The notes under the pieces: generated by a model
What the model saw: only the letters and a program-made list of their open reading frames with translations
Databases searched by the model: none
What the model was told of the DNA's origin: nothing
Translations under genes and position numbers: made by a program
Shown: positions 34,664-44,792 of the stretch, one piece after another
How the letters are laid out: every line of letters starts with the position of its first letter
Position numbering within the stretch: position 1 is the first letter of the stretch
Origin: Peptoniphilaceae bacterium
Lineage (GTDB): Bacteria; Bacillota; Clostridia; Tissierellales; Peptoniphilaceae
Reading direction: 5' to 3'
DNA length: 64,000 bases
NCBI GenBank assembly: GCA_030152565.1
Contig: JASLJE010000026.1
Coordinates: forward strand, 13,769-77,768

Positions 34664-35479
34664 TTATCTCCTTAAACTATCTAAAAAGGCCAGGGATAGG
34701 TCTACCCAGGCATTAATCCTCTTTGGATAGTCCCTTCCATAATTGGAAAGTTCATCGCTGGTGGACAGGCCGTGCTTGCCTTCTGAGAAAAGGTGAAACT
34801 CTGTTTCTACCCCTTCTTCCACCAATTTTTTTGCATAGTCTATAACTCCCCTAACATCTACCAATTCATCATCCAAGGTGTGGAAGATAAAGGTTGGGCT
34901 GGTTCTGGCATTTACTAGCTTCATACCATCCTTTTCTTCCCCATAGGTCCTAAAAAGCTTACCCACCTTGTCATAGTAATTATTTACTCTTACATCTTCA
35001 TAAACATAGTCCAGGTTAATGGCAGGATAGGCTAAAATACTTGCCTTGATAGCTGTATCATCCTCTGTCATATCCATAAGTTCTAGAAAATCCTTATCAA
35101 AATAGATAGATGAATAAACACCAGCCAGGTGGCCTCCTGCTGAAAATCCTATTACACTTATGTCATTTCTATCTATTCCATATTTTTTATAGTTTTTTCT
35201 CAAGTGGCTTACAGCCAGGGCCAAGTCCATTATAGGCCTAGGGTATTCTGATTCTTCTCCCACATGGTAGTTTAAGATAAAGCACTGGTAGCCCTTTTGT
35301 AGAAAGGTATAGGCTACTGGATAGGCCTCTCTCACACTACAGTAATTGTAGGATCCTCCCGGCACTATAAGCAGGGCTGGTTTTCTATGGTTGGACCAGG
35401 TATGGTCGTTTTCCAAACGGGGAAAAACAACTGGCTCCAAGGTCGCTAGCTCATCCTTTGTTAAAACTATCTTCTCCAT
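34664..35479 (-). CDS. Alpha/beta hydrolase, esterase type
   Basis: A 271-residue esterase or lipase fold of the acetylxylan/BD-FAE-like group. The nucleophile elbow is GFSAGGH; the oxyanion loop is in IVPGGSYNYCS; the catalytic Asp and His are in FIFHTLDDELVDV and FSEGKHGLS. No signal peptide, so it acts inside the cell, for instance deacetylating imported sugars or small esters. GGAGGG precedes the ATG. Nine bases after radA. Confidence 0.82.
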   Translation of the reverse strand: MEKIVLTKDELATLEPVVFPRLENDHTWSNHRKPALLIVPGGSYNYCSVREAYPVAYTFLQKGYQCFILNYHVGEESEYPRPIMDLALAVSHLRKNYKKYGIDRNDISVIGFSAGGHLAGVYSSIYFDKDFLELMDMTEDDTAIKASILAYPAINLDYVYEDVRVNNYYDKVGKLFRTYGEEKDGMKLVNARTSPTFIFHTLDDELVDVRGVIDYAKKLVEEGVETEFHLFSEGKHGLSTSDELSNYGRDYPKRINAWVDLSLAFLDSLRR

Positions 35480-35487
35480 AATCCCTC

Positions 35488-36855
35488 CTAGTTAAATAAA
35501 TCCTGTATAACGTCATTAATAGTATTTTTTTCTATTACTCTTATATTTTTTATCTTCTTAAAATCATAATTACCTGGGGCTATATAGACTCTTTCAAAGC
35601 CTAGCCTGTCCAGTTCTATGATTCTGTTTTCTATTTGTGGTACCTTCTTTAGCTCTCCAGTAAGTCCTACCTCAGCTATAAAGACTGTTTTATAATCTAT
35701 GCCCTTTTTAAGGACTGATGAAACAATACTCATAATGATGGCCAGGTTTACTGACTGTTCACTTAACTTTAAGCCTCCTGTGGTCTTTAGGATAACATTC
35801 TTATCATAAAGGCTAAAATTAGCCCTTTCTTCCAGGATGGAAATCAGGGTATTTAGCTGGTCCTTCCTAAGAGAGTCTCCTATCCTTATGGGATAAGGGG
35901 TAAAGCTGTGGGAAACTAAAGACTCTACCTCTACAGTGATTATCCTAGAGCCTTCCTTTATAACAGAGATGGCTGATCCTTCAACCACCTGGTCTCTTTC
36001 TGTAATAAAATATTCAAAAGGATTTTTTACCTCCACAAGTCCCTTTTCTCCCATATTAAAAAGACCTATCTCTCCCGTATAGCCAAACCTGTTTTTTGTA
36101 GTCCTAAGAATCCTAAGTTCTTCATCTGACTGGCCTTCTAAAAAGAAGACTGTATCAACCAAGTGCTCCAGAGTCCTAAGGCCTGCCATTTCATCTGACT
36201 TGGTCATATGGCCTACCATGATAGCAGCCCTAGGATTTTTCTCATCCTTGCAGACCTCTACTAACTGGTTGGCACACTCTATGGTCTGGGTTGGAGAACC
36301 TGGCCTTTGACTAAATTCTTCCAAGGCCATGGTCTGGATTGAATCTATAAAGATTATCTGTGGGTCCACCCTTTTAACCTCTTCCAAGGCCTTGTCCATA
36401 GAGGTGGTTGCCATAATATAAATATCTTCTGGTATGGCCTCCATTACCCTATTGGCCCTTTGCTTGATCTGGGACTCACTTTCCTCTCCTGATATATAAA
36501 GAACCCTTCCTGCTGTCTGGGCTAGTTTTTCTCCCAGGGATAAAAGTAGGGTAGACTTGCCGGCTCCCGGCCTGGCTGTCAAAATAGAAACTGAGTCTCT
36601 AATAAGGCCTCCTCCAGCTACCCTGTCAAACTCTTCTATGCCAGTCATAATCCTCTCTGATGAGTCTATTTCCACACTTGAAAGTTTCTTGGCAGCCTTG
36701 TTTTTCTCCTTGAGACTAATCTTTTTCTTGGCGGACTTTTTTTCCTCTTCCACTTCTTCAAAAGAGTTCCAAGCGCCACAGTTGGTACACTTGCCCGTCC
36801 ACATTATTTCTTTTTTACCGCATTCCTTGCATATATATATTGTTTTTTTAGCCAT
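35488..36855 (-). CDS. radA: DNA repair protein RadA
   Basis: RecA-related helicase that promotes branch migration during recombinational repair. The 455-residue protein shows the N-terminal zinc finger (CKECG, CTNCG), Walker A ARPGAGKST, the RadA-specific KNRFGYTG motif, and a C-terminal Lon-protease-like domain. The start at 36855 follows TGGAGATT and removes three codons. Located downstream of ctsR-mcsA-clpC, the conserved Firmicute order. Confidence 0.94.
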   Translation of the reverse strand: MAKKTIYICKECGKKEIMWTGKCTNCGAWNSFEEVEEEKKSAKKKISLKEKNKAAKKLSSVEIDSSERIMTGIEEFDRVAGGGLIRDSVSILTARPGAGKSTLLLSLGEKLAQTAGRVLYISGEESESQIKQRANRVMEAIPEDIYIMATTSMDKALEEVKRVDPQIIFIDSIQTMALEEFSQRPGSPTQTIECANQLVEVCKDEKNPRAAIMVGHMTKSDEMAGLRTLEHLVDTVFFLEGQSDEELRILRTTKNRFGYTGEIGLFNMGEKGLVEVKNPFEYFITERDQVVEGSAISVIKEGSRIITVEVESLVSHSFTPYPIRIGDSLRKDQLNTLISILEERANFSLYDKNVILKTTGGLKLSEQSVNLAIIMSIVSSVLKKGIDYKTVFIAEVGLTGELKKVPQIENRIIELDRLGFERVYIAPGNYDFKKIKNIRVIEKNTINDVIQDLFN

Positions 36856-36869
36856 AATCTCCATTTTAA

Positions 36870-36894
36870 AATAAAGGCGAATTAATTCGCCTTT
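36870..36894 (-). terminator. Hairpin between clpC and radA
   Basis: A 22-bp perfect palindrome (arms AAAGGCGAATT) spanning the clpC stop codon, followed by TATTTT on the minus strand. Its weak T run suggests partial termination, letting some transcription into radA. Confidence 0.6.
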
Positions 36895-39287
36895 ACCTTA
36901 TTTCCTTTAACATAAATCTTTTTATTTCTAATACCTATAGTTATATTGTGGTCCTTGTCTAAGTTCCCCTCTAGAATTTCCTCAGCTAGAAGGTCTTCTA
37001 TTTCCTTCTTTATAGCTCTTTCCAAAGGTCTAGCCCCGTATTCTTCATCAAAGCCTGACTCTGATATAAAGTCAACCACCTTGTCAGTATACTTGGCTTC
37101 ATAGCCAATGTCTTCTATCCTATAGATTAAATCATCTAATTTTAACTTGACTATTTGTCTTACATCATCCTTGTCCAGCCTGTTAAAGACAATTATATCG
37201 TCAATCCTATTTAGGAATTCAGGTCTGAAAAGATTCTTTAATTCTTCATTTACTACAGACTTTATATTTTCATAGTCTTCCTTCTTCTTTTGGTCTTCAC
37301 TGCCAAAGCCTATCTTAACAGTATTGGTAAGTCTAGTAGCTCCAGCATTGGAGGTTAAGATTATTATAGTGTTGGTAAAGTCTACTTCAGTTCCTTGAGA
37401 GTCTGTTAATCTTCCCTCATCTAGAACCTGCAAAAGAATATTAAAGACATCTGGATGGGCCTTTTCTATCTCGTCAAACAAGATAACAGAATAAGGATTG
37501 TCCCTTACTGCATCTGTCAATTGGCCTCCCTCTTCATAGCCTACATAGCCTGGAGGAGATCCTACCAACTTGGACACAGTGTGTTTTTCCATGTACTCAC
37601 TCATGTCAATTCTTATCAAATCGTCTTCACTGCCGAAAAGTTCTTCAGCTATAGACTTGGCCAAATAGGTCTTACCTACTCCTGTAGGTCCTACAAAGAT
37701 AAAGGTACCTATAGGACTGTCCTCTCCCTTTAGGCCTACTCTGGCTCTTTTTATGGCCTTGGCTACCGTATCTACAGCCTGGTCTTGGCCTATTACTTGT
37801 CCCTTTAGATTTTCATCAAGTTTTAGATACTTGTCCATTTCTTTTTCAGTCAACTGGGTTATAGGTACATTGGACCAGTCTGATATGATTTTTCTAACTT
37901 CTTCTATATTTATTTCAGCCTTGTAGTTGGTGTCGTCTTCGTGTTTCTTCCTAGCCTCGTAAAGGTCGTTTTCCAATTTTACTATCTGGTCTCTTAAAAA
38001 GGCAGCCTGCTCAAAGTTTTGAGTATTTATAGCCACACTTTTTTCCTTCCTAAGCTTGTCTATATCCTTGTTTAAATCTAGGATTTTTTGAGGAATCTCA
38101 TAGTTTTCCACCTTAACCATGGAGGCTGCTTCATCTATAACATCTATGGCCTTGTCTGGTAAAAACCTATCTACCAAGTACCTGTCTGAAAGCTTTACTG
38201 CTTCTTCAATAACATTTGCCCCTATTTCTACCTTGTGGAACTTCTCATAATTATCCTTGATTCCCTTGATAATATCTATGGTTTCTTCCACTGATGGCTC
38301 TTCTATCATAATAGGTTGCATTCTTCTTTCCAGGGCTGGGTCCTTTTCTATATGCCTTCTGTATTCGCCTATAGTTGTAGCCCCTATGATTTTTAAATCT
38401 CCCTTGGATAGGTAGGGCTTCATTATATTTGAAGCATCTAGTCCTCCTTCAGAAGATCCTGCCCCTATAATGGTGTGGATTTCATCTATGAAAAGAATGG
38501 TATCTTCGTCACTTGCAACTTCCTTTAGGGTATCACTTATCCTTTGCTCAAAGTCTCCCCTATACTTGGTTCCAGCCACCATTTGGGCCATGTCTATACT
38601 GATAATTCTCTTGTCCTTAATAACATCTGGCACCTGACCTAGGGCAATCTTCTTGGCCAAGCCTTCAACTATGGCAGTCTTTCCTACACCTGCCTCACCT
38701 ATAAGGACTGGATTATTCTTAGTTCTTCTAGATAGGACTTGGATAATTCTATCTATCTCATCCTCCCTACCTATAACTCCATCTATGGATGTTAGGGACT
38801 TTTTATTTAAATCTTCCCCATACTTGTCTATATTGCTTACTCCAGCTCCTGCCTTGGGCTGGTCTCTTTCCTTCCTATAAAGGCTTAATAGACTGTAAAC
38901 TTCCTGTGGATTTACATTGGTTGCCCTAAGCATCTTAGTAGCAAGTCCATCTGTCCACAAAAGATTTTTCAAGAAGTATTCACCAAAGTTATTGATGACC
39001 CTGTCCTGTCTCATATCCAAGTTTACCTTTTCTATCAATTGGGCTAGTTCTTCCCCTACTTCTGGACTGGTCACAGGACTATCTCCCACAGCCTTCTTCC
39101 TAATTAAATAGGACCTTAGTAGGTCATAGTTGGCACCTGCGGCAGTCAAGGCTCTTGACTCCAAGCCCCCTGTCTTCATAAGAGCAAGGAGTAAATGTTC
39201 CACATCAACAGTTTGATGGTTAAGATTTATAGCCTCTTGATTTACTCTACTTATTAAATCCCTCAAGGGTGTCTTTCTATTTTTCAT
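36882..39287 (-). CDS. clpC: ATP-dependent chaperone ClpC
   Basis: Class I Clp/Hsp100 ATPase of 801 residues that unfolds proteins for ClpP. It contains the N-domain (about 1-140), D1 with GEAGVGKT and ILFIDEIHT, a middle domain with a UVR-like segment ([15 protein letters not shown]), D2 with GPTGVGKT and [12 protein letters not shown], and the ClpP-docking loop KIGFG. Start at 39287 was preferred because GGAG is seven bases upstream; it overlaps mcsA by 11 bases. Regulated by CtsR through the operon promoter. Confidence 0.95.
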   Translation of the reverse strand: MKNRKTPLRDLISRVNQEAINLNHQTVDVEHLLLALMKTGGLESRALTAAGANYDLLRSYLIRKKAVGDSPVTSPEVGEELAQLIEKVNLDMRQDRVINNFGEYFLKNLLWTDGLATKMLRATNVNPQEVYSLLSLYRKERDQPKAGAGVSNIDKYGEDLNKKSLTSIDGVIGREDEIDRIIQVLSRRTKNNPVLIGEAGVGKTAIVEGLAKKIALGQVPDVIKDKRIISIDMAQMVAGTKYRGDFEQRISDTLKEVASDEDTILFIDEIHTIIGAGSSEGGLDASNIMKPYLSKGDLKIIGATTIGEYRRHIEKDPALERRMQPIMIEEPSVEETIDIIKGIKDNYEKFHKVEIGANVIEEAVKLSDRYLVDRFLPDKAIDVIDEAASMVKVENYEIPQKILDLNKDIDKLRKEKSVAINTQNFEQAAFLRDQIVKLENDLYEARKKHEDDTNYKAEINIEEVRKIISDWSNVPITQLTEKEMDKYLKLDENLKGQVIGQDQAVDTVAKAIKRARVGLKGEDSPIGTFIFVGPTGVGKTYLAKSIAEELFGSEDDLIRIDMSEYMEKHTVSKLVGSPPGYVGYEEGGQLTDAVRDNPYSVILFDEIEKAHPDVFNILLQVLDEGRLTDSQGTEVDFTNTIIILTSNAGATRLTNTVKIGFGSEDQKKKEDYENIKSVVNEELKNLFRPEFLNRIDDIIVFNRLDKDDVRQIVKLKLDDLIYRIEDIGYEAKYTDKVVDFISESGFDEEYGARPLERAIKKEIEDLLAEEILEGNLDKDHNITIGIRNKKIYVKGNKVKAN

Positions 39288-39792
39288 TCTCATACTCCAA
39301 TTCTAACTCATTCATAAGTTTTTCATTTATCTCTTTTATCTGGTCTCTTAAAAGGGCCGCTGCTAAATACTCCTCCCTTTCAACATACTCTGATAGCTTC
39401 ATCCTCTTATTCAAGGCATTTTTCTTTAGCATCTTTATTTCATAGGCCTTTACATCCTTTATTTCATCTTCTTTTTTAGACTTATCTTCCATAAGGTCTG
39501 TAATATTCTCTGCCATATCTTCCATATTTAAATCATTAAAGTTTAGATTTTCCACCTTAAAGTCTTGGCCAAACATGTTGTCTATCTGGTCCTTATTATC
39601 TTGCATAAAATCAAACATGGCCTTTTGTATGTCTTCCACATCTATATCTTGGTTGAAGGCCTTCATAGTATTGATAAACTTATTCATCTCACTTTGATAG
39701 CAATCCATACATATTTGGACCTTTTGCATCTGGCCATTTACCATGACCACAATTTCCATATCTGCATCTTTGCCACAATTATAGCAAGTCAT
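39277..39792 (-). CDS. mcsA: McsA-like UvrB/UvrC-motif protein
   Basis: A 171-residue protein with an N-terminal zinc-binding pair (CYNCG at residues 3-7, CMDC near 29) and a C-terminal UVR motif (EREEYLAAALLRDQIKEIN). McsA normally activates the arginine kinase McsB, which marks proteins for ClpCP, but no mcsB gene lies in this operon. AGGAGGTGTACT precedes the ATG. It starts ten bases after the ctsR stop. Confidence 0.88.
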   Translation of the reverse strand: MTCYNCGKDADMEIVVMVNGQMQKVQICMDCYQSEMNKFINTMKAFNQDIDVEDIQKAMFDFMQDNKDQIDNMFGQDFKVENLNFNDLNMEDMAENITDLMEDKSKKEDEIKDVKAYEIKMLKKNALNKRMKLSEYVEREEYLAAALLRDQIKEINEKLMNELELEYENEK

Positions 39793-39802
39793 AGTACACC
39801 TC

Positions 39803-40264
39803 CTAATCTCTCAATAGGGCAAGTAGCATATTTTTAAATATACTGGCCCTTAATTTATTTCGATCTGCCACCTCTACCAGGCTTAAGGCATGATCATCTA
39901 TAGCATGCTTCATAAGAAGCTCTTCTTGTCTGTCTATTATTCCTTCCTTTACCAGGGAGGCTATAATGTGATTAGCCTTGTTACAGGTAATCTCTTCCTC
40001 TATGGTATTATTTAATATTTCATTTATTAAGTCCTCTTCTGTCATTTCCAGCTTAATAATCTTTATATAGCCACTTCCCCCTCTTTTACTCTCTACAAAA
40101 AATCCATTGTAGGGGGTAAACCTGGTGGTCAACACATAATTTATCTGTGAAGGGGCGCAGGAAAACCTGTCAGCCAATTCATTTCTTCCTATCTCTATGG
40201 ACCTGGCATCTTCTAGCTCCAGCATGTCCAGTAAAAACCTTTCTATATCTGATGTCAATCCCAT
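39803..40264 (-). CDS. ctsR: CtsR stress repressor
   Basis: A 153-residue winged-helix repressor of heat-shock protease genes, with the N-terminal DNA-binding part (SCAPSQINYVLTTRF) and the beta-wing RGGSGY, both highly conserved. AAGGAAG precedes the ATG and is fused to a CtsR operator, so binding would block its own transcription and translation start. First gene of ctsR-mcsA-clpC-radA. Confidence 0.93.
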   Translation of the reverse strand: MGLTSDIERFLLDMLELEDARSIEIGRNELADRFSCAPSQINYVLTTRFTPYNGFFVESKRGGSGYIKIIKLEMTEEDLINEILNNTIEEEITCNKANHIIASLVKEGIIDRQEELLMKHAIDDHALSLVEVADRNKLRASIFKNMLLALLRD

Positions 40265-40276
40265 CTTAACACTTCC

Positions 40277-40293
40277 TTTGACTAACTTTGACT
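40277..40293 (-). promoter_or_regulatory. CtsR operator
   Basis: The minus strand carries AGTCAAA-GTT-AGTCAAA, a perfect match to the CtsR direct heptad repeat with a 3-base spacer. It ends within the ctsR ribosome binding site. A possible -35 TTGATA lies at 40334-40339. Confidence 0.9.
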
Positions 40294-40345
40294 TTTAATC
40301 TTAAAAAAATATATCTGATACCTACCTATATTTTATCAATACCCA

Positions 40346-40379
40346 TAAAAAAAGTAAAGAATACAAATTCTTTACTTTC
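40346..40379 (-). terminator. Terminator of the TcaA-like lipoprotein gene
   Basis: AAAGTAAAGAAT, ACAA loop and the complementary arm form a 12-bp stem; the minus strand continues in T residues. Confidence 0.8.
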
Positions 40380-40395
40380 TTCTGCTAATATTTTA

Positions 40396-42657
40396 TTAAT
40401 ATTCTATTGGTATTTCCATAAATATTCCATAAAGCATAAAGGATGCCTGGTCCAACTGGACCATTCTTCCCTTTTCCTTCATGGCATAGACCACTGAATC
40501 TGGTCCTTCTTCATGGGGCATGGAACCAAATTGATGGTAGAGAACATTGTCATCTCTCAAGATTACATTCCCCTTTTTAGAAGAGATCTTCTCCAGCCTA
40601 CCATCATAGTAAAAGTAGCCTGCATTACTTCCAGCAACATAATCAAAGGTCATTATCCCCACTACATGCTTACTATTTACCACAAAATTAACTATTTTTT
40701 CCTTAATCAGGGTTTTCTTACCCTGGCCATCAACCTGATAAAGACTATGGTCCTTGTCCATATAGTAGTAAACATCATCAACAGCCACCACCTTTTCAGC
40801 CCCTGCTTCCAAGAGCTCCTTGGTCTTGGTCTCCATATTAAGCCTTACAGCTTCCGACCCATTGGCATAGTAGAAGTAATTATTCTTTTCATCCACCACA
40901 TAGTTAAGGGTCTTATATCTAGTATAGTAGTGGTCAAAGTCCACTAGAAACTCTAGTTTTTCTTGGTCATACCTATAAAAGCTAATTCTTGAAGTATCTC
41001 CTATTGCTTCATCTATTTGAAAATAAATTCCACTTAAGTCTTCATTTAATCCTATATAATAGGCAAGGCTGGAAGATTCATCCCATTGATCGTCTGATAC
41101 CTGGGTCCTTAAATTTTCCTTTTGCGGATAGATGAAAATTCCTCTTTTATTTTCAATAGGATATTTATTAAGCCCCTTAGCCTGGTCATAGCTTAAAATC
41201 CCCTTACCAACTTGGTCATCATAATCAAAAAGAATAGTTTTTCTATCAGGACTAAAGATGATAAAGGAAAAGCTGGTTCCCAAATCCTCTTTCTTGCCCT
41301 TGTAATCCAGCCTACTTATTTGATAGCTAGGCCAGTAGGCCCACTGGCTACTAGGATCCTTGGCCCTTTCAACTGCCACATATATATTTTCCAGGTCATC
41401 ATCCAAGGCCAAAACTTCCAGTCCTTCTTCTACTGGTAACCTGGTCTTATTGTCAATAATTAAGTCTCCTGAGTCCAGGTCCTGGTAGGCTAAATGTTCT
41501 CCATTGGGAGACAGGTTAAAGTCTCCTACCAGAATATTGTCCAAGCTATAGGGCTGGGCCTTCTTATTCTCTGGCTTATATCTATAAAGTCTCCCCCCCT
41601 TAAGATAGGCAACTGTAGATCCATCATCACTTATCTTTATATTAGAAACCCCTTCATCTATAAAGTCTATTTGATCAGAAAAAAGATAGTAGGCCAAATT
41701 CTTTTGAGTTCTCGCAGCCACCGTCCCAACCGCACTCTCATTCCATTGGGCTAGATATCCATCCATGGTCTGGTCTCTTAAAAGCTTGTCCCCCTTAACC
41801 AGGCAAATTTCTTCTCCCTCATTTATATTTACTACAAAAGGTTTATCCATCCCCAGACTAAGCCCCTCATTAGTCAATAATATATCTTGGTCCTTTAAAT
41901 CCTTGATATTTCTTACCAGGGCCTGGTCCAGACTACCATCAACTACAGCAGCCACCTCCACCTGGCTATCCTTAGGATAGGGGCCAAGTTCTATAGGTCC
42001 ATTGACAAAAGTCAAATCACTTTTATTGCCATCTATATAAAGTACAGCCTTGGAATCATCTGCCTGCAAGGTCACATAGTTTAAGTCCAAGTCAAGTTTC
42101 TCTTCCAAGCTGGCCTTGGAAAAATCATCTACATCTAAAATTATTTCTTCATCCCAACTACCAAGAACCGTCTCATAAATGAGATTCAACCTATGGCTAC
42201 CATAAGAAATATCTTCCAGGCTAATACTTCCATTCTCGTCAAGTTTCCCCACTTCTTTTCCATCTATACTTATTAAACCATCTTCCAGATCTGTCTTTAT
42301 ATTTACTTCCACCGGCCTTACCCTAACTATATAGTTAGGCTTATCTCCTGAACCTATATTTTCCAAATATATTTGTTCCTTTTCATCTGCCAGGCTGTAG
42401 TCCTCCAAACTCTTATAGGCCACAATTTTATCCAGGGTTTTCTGGTCAAAGCTAGTATCATCTTCTGCCAAAACCTTATTTTCCAAATATTTATAGTCTT
42501 TTTGGTTAAAGGCCTGGTCCAACTTCTGATAGTCTTCCGTCTCACTAGGGTTTGCAGGCTCTTTTGTCCCACATCCCACAAGGATTAAAAGTAGACCTAG
42601 GCTAAATATTAAGGCTCTTTTTACCTTACTTCCAGCTGGTCCAAATGTTTTTTTCAT
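40396..42657 (-). CDS. Large lipoprotein with TcaA-like and beta-propeller-like regions
   Basis: A 753-residue surface lipoprotein. The signal ends in the lipobox LILVGCG. Residues ~30-260 resemble TcaA/zinc-ribbon-associated repeats with SISLEDISYGSHRLNL and DDSKAVLYIDGNKSDLTF, two beta-sandwich PEGA-like units. From about residue 300 to the end are repeated DGS.V.YLKGG.LYRYK-type strands like TolB or DUF5050 propellers. TcaA proteins bind peptidoglycan or teicoplanin-type stress in other bacteria; similar use here is inference. GGAGGACAAG fixes the start at 42657. Monocistronic. Confidence 0.65.
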   Translation of the reverse strand: MKKTFGPAGSKVKRALIFSLGLLLILVGCGTKEPANPSETEDYQKLDQAFNQKDYKYLENKVLAEDDTSFDQKTLDKIVAYKSLEDYSLADEKEQIYLENIGSGDKPNYIVRVRPVEVNIKTDLEDGLISIDGKEVGKLDENGSISLEDISYGSHRLNLIYETVLGSWDEEIILDVDDFSKASLEEKLDLDLNYVTLQADDSKAVLYIDGNKSDLTFVNGPIELGPYPKDSQVEVAAVVDGSLDQALVRNIKDLKDQDILLTNEGLSLGMDKPFVVNINEGEEICLVKGDKLLRDQTMDGYLAQWNESAVGTVAARTQKNLAYYLFSDQIDFIDEGVSNIKISDDGSTVAYLKGGRLYRYKPENKKAQPYSLDNILVGDFNLSPNGEHLAYQDLDSGDLIIDNKTRLPVEEGLEVLALDDDLENIYVAVERAKDPSSQWAYWPSYQISRLDYKGKKEDLGTSFSFIIFSPDRKTILFDYDDQVGKGILSYDQAKGLNKYPIENKRGIFIYPQKENLRTQVSDDQWDESSSLAYYIGLNEDLSGIYFQIDEAIGDTSRISFYRYDQEKLEFLVDFDHYYTRYKTLNYVVDEKNNYFYYANGSEAVRLNMETKTKELLEAGAEKVVAVDDVYYYMDKDHSLYQVDGQGKKTLIKEKIVNFVVNSKHVVGIMTFDYVAGSNAGYFYYDGRLEKISSKKGNVILRDDNVLYHQFGSMPHEEGPDSVVYAMKEKGRMVQLDQASFMLYGIFMEIPIEY

Positions 42658-42679
42658 CTTGTCCTCCATGGTTTTAATA

Positions 42680-42708
42680 AGAAAAAAGGATATCTAAGAT
42701 ACCCTTTT
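42680..42708 (-). terminator. Terminator of the EF-G-like gene
   Basis: GGATATC, TAA loop and its near-complement GATACCC, followed on the minus strand by CCTTTTTTC. Confidence 0.7.
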
Positions 42709-42728
42709 TCTTTTTCTATATTTTATTC

Positions 42729-44792
42729 TTATTTATGATTTTTTTCTGCCTCTTCAATTATTTTCTTGGCAGTTTCTGCTGGAACTTCTTCATACTTGAT
42801 AAATTCCATGCTGAAGGCTCCCCTTCCTTGGGTCATAGATCTTAAGTCTATGGCATATTCAAATAACTCTGAGTGAGGTGCTTCAGCTATAATTCTTTGG
42901 CTGCCGTCCTCTTGAGGTTCCATACCTAGTATTCTACCCCTTCTCTTATTCATATCTCCCATAACATCTCCCATGTATTCTTCTGGGATATTTACTTCTA
43001 CAGACATTACTGGCTCTAGAAGAATAGGTTTAGCCTGCTCTATACCTTTTTTGAAGGCAAGGGCAGCTGCCAATTTAAAGGCCATTTCATTAGAGTCTAC
43101 TGGGTGATAGGATCCATCGTATAGGGTTGCCTTGATACCAACTACTGGGTAACCTGCCAAAACTCCCTTTTCCATACATTCTGCCAGTCCCTTTTCAACT
43201 GCTGGGAAATAGTTCTTTGGAACTGAACCACCGAAAATTTCTTCTTCAAAGACAAAGTCTTCTTCACTTGGTTCAAATCTTATAAACACGTCACCGTATT
43301 GGCCTGCACCACCAGATTGTTTCTTGTGTCTTCCTTGAACATCTGATTTACCCTTAATAGTTTCTCTAAAGGCTATCTTAAGAGGGATTATATTAGTTTT
43401 TACACCATAGTTATTTTCCAACTTACTTAAGATGGTTTGCAATTGAACATTGCCCAGACCTGATAGGGTCAACTGTTTAGTTTCCTTATTTCTATCAGTT
43501 CTTATTGTAGGGTCTTCCTCTTGAAGTTTTTGTAGAGCTTGACCGATTTTGTCTTCGTCATTTTTAGTCTTAGGTTCTATGGCTATAGTTAAGGCTGGTT
43601 GGCTATGTTTGATTCTCTTATAGACAATCTTAGCCTTAGGATCACATATGGTATCTCCAGTTTGAGTTTCTTCCAACTTGGAAAAGGCACCTATGTCCCC
43701 TGCTATAACTTCGTCCACATCCATTTGTTCCTTACCTCTTTGGATAAATAGGCCTCCGGCCTTTTCAGTTATATCCTTGGATGAGTTGTAGATTGGATCA
43801 CTTTTACTAATCTTACCAGATACTACCTTAAATAAGGATATCTTACCAACAAATGGGTCTACTATAGTCTTAAAGATTACTGCTGAGAATGGTTCATTTA
43901 CATCAACCTTTCTAGCTTCATCTCCTTCAGGTCTAAAACCGATATTTGCTCTTTCATCACTTGGAGCTGGCATGTATTTTACTATTACATCCAATAGTAA
44001 GTCTATGCCTATACCACAGTGGGCACATCCAGCTATAAGAGGTACAGCTGTACCTTCCAACATACCAGTTGTTATACCACTCATGATTTCTTCATCTGTA
44101 AAGCTTTCACCATTAAAGTATTTTTCCATCAAGGAGTCGTCTGACATGGCAACAAGTTCAACTATTTGATTGTAAACCTCGTCAACTTCCAACTGTCTGA
44201 TTTCTGGTATTTCTACTTCCTTCTTTTCAAAGCCATCATATTCGTAGGCCTTCTTATCTATAACGTCAATTATTCCCTTAAAGTCTTCACCTTCACCTAG
44301 GGTTAGAGTAAGTGGAATAACCTTTTTTCCTAAATTTGTATGTAAGTCTGATACTACTTTATTATAGTTAACATTTTCCTTGTCCATCTTGTTAACAAAA
44401 ACTATTCTAGGTAGGTCTATCTTTTCGCAATAATCCCAATACTTTTCGGTTCCTACTTCTATACCGGATGATGCGTCAACAACTAATAAAGCCGCTTCTG
44501 CTGCTCTTAGGGCTCCCTTAACTTCACCTTCGAAGTCAAAATAACCTGGAGAGTCGATTAGGTTCACTTTAGTATTTTCCCATTCTAAAGGAACTACGCT
44601 CATGCCAACTGAAACGCCTCTTTTTATCTCTTCCTTATCAAAGTCTGAAACAGTGTTTCCGTCTTCAACTTTGCCCAATCTTTTAATTGCACCTGATTTA
44701 AAAAGCATAGCTTCTGTAGCGGAGGTTTTTCCGCTGCCACTGTGGCCTACAAGTGCAAGATTCCTAATTCTGTCTGTTTCAAATTTTTTCAT
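42729..44792 (-). CDS. Elongation factor G-like translational GTPase (EF-G2 type)
   Basis: A 687-residue GTPase with all five EF-G domains: G1 GHSGSGKTS, switch region KRGVSVGMS, G3 DSPGY, G4 NKMD, domain II onward ending SMEFIKYEEVPAETAKKI. In canonical EF-G the G3 motif is DTPGH, whose His drives GTP hydrolysis; Tyr here marks the EF-G-like (second copy) subfamily, whose members may not translocate fully. No rpsL-rpsG-tuf neighbours, consistent with a secondary copy. AAGGGGGA precedes the ATG. An extended -10 promoter and a cre-like operator lie upstream. Confidence 0.85.
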   Translation of the reverse strand: MKKFETDRIRNLALVGHSGSGKTSATEAMLFKSGAIKRLGKVEDGNTVSDFDKEEIKRGVSVGMSVVPLEWENTKVNLIDSPGYFDFEGEVKGALRAAEAALLVVDASSGIEVGTEKYWDYCEKIDLPRIVFVNKMDKENVNYNKVVSDLHTNLGKKVIPLTLTLGEGEDFKGIIDVIDKKAYEYDGFEKKEVEIPEIRQLEVDEVYNQIVELVAMSDDSLMEKYFNGESFTDEEIMSGITTGMLEGTAVPLIAGCAHCGIGIDLLLDVIVKYMPAPSDERANIGFRPEGDEARKVDVNEPFSAVIFKTIVDPFVGKISLFKVVSGKISKSDPIYNSSKDITEKAGGLFIQRGKEQMDVDEVIAGDIGAFSKLEETQTGDTICDPKAKIVYKRIKHSQPALTIAIEPKTKNDEDKIGQALQKLQEEDPTIRTDRNKETKQLTLSGLGNVQLQTILSKLENNYGVKTNIIPLKIAFRETIKGKSDVQGRHKKQSGGAGQYGDVFIRFEPSEEDFVFEEEIFGGSVPKNYFPAVEKGLAECMEKGVLAGYPVVGIKATLYDGSYHPVDSNEMAFKLAAALAFKKGIEQAKPILLEPVMSVEVNIPEEYMGDVMGDMNKRRGRILGMEPQEDGSQRIIAEAPHSELFEYAIDLRSMTQGRGAFSMEFIKYEEVPAETAKKIIEEAEKNHK

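Noticed and set aside
40513..40947. 144-codon plus-strand frame opposite the large lipoprotein gene
   Set aside because: No start signal and no similarity to known proteins; the minus-strand gene has a binding site, lipobox and terminator.
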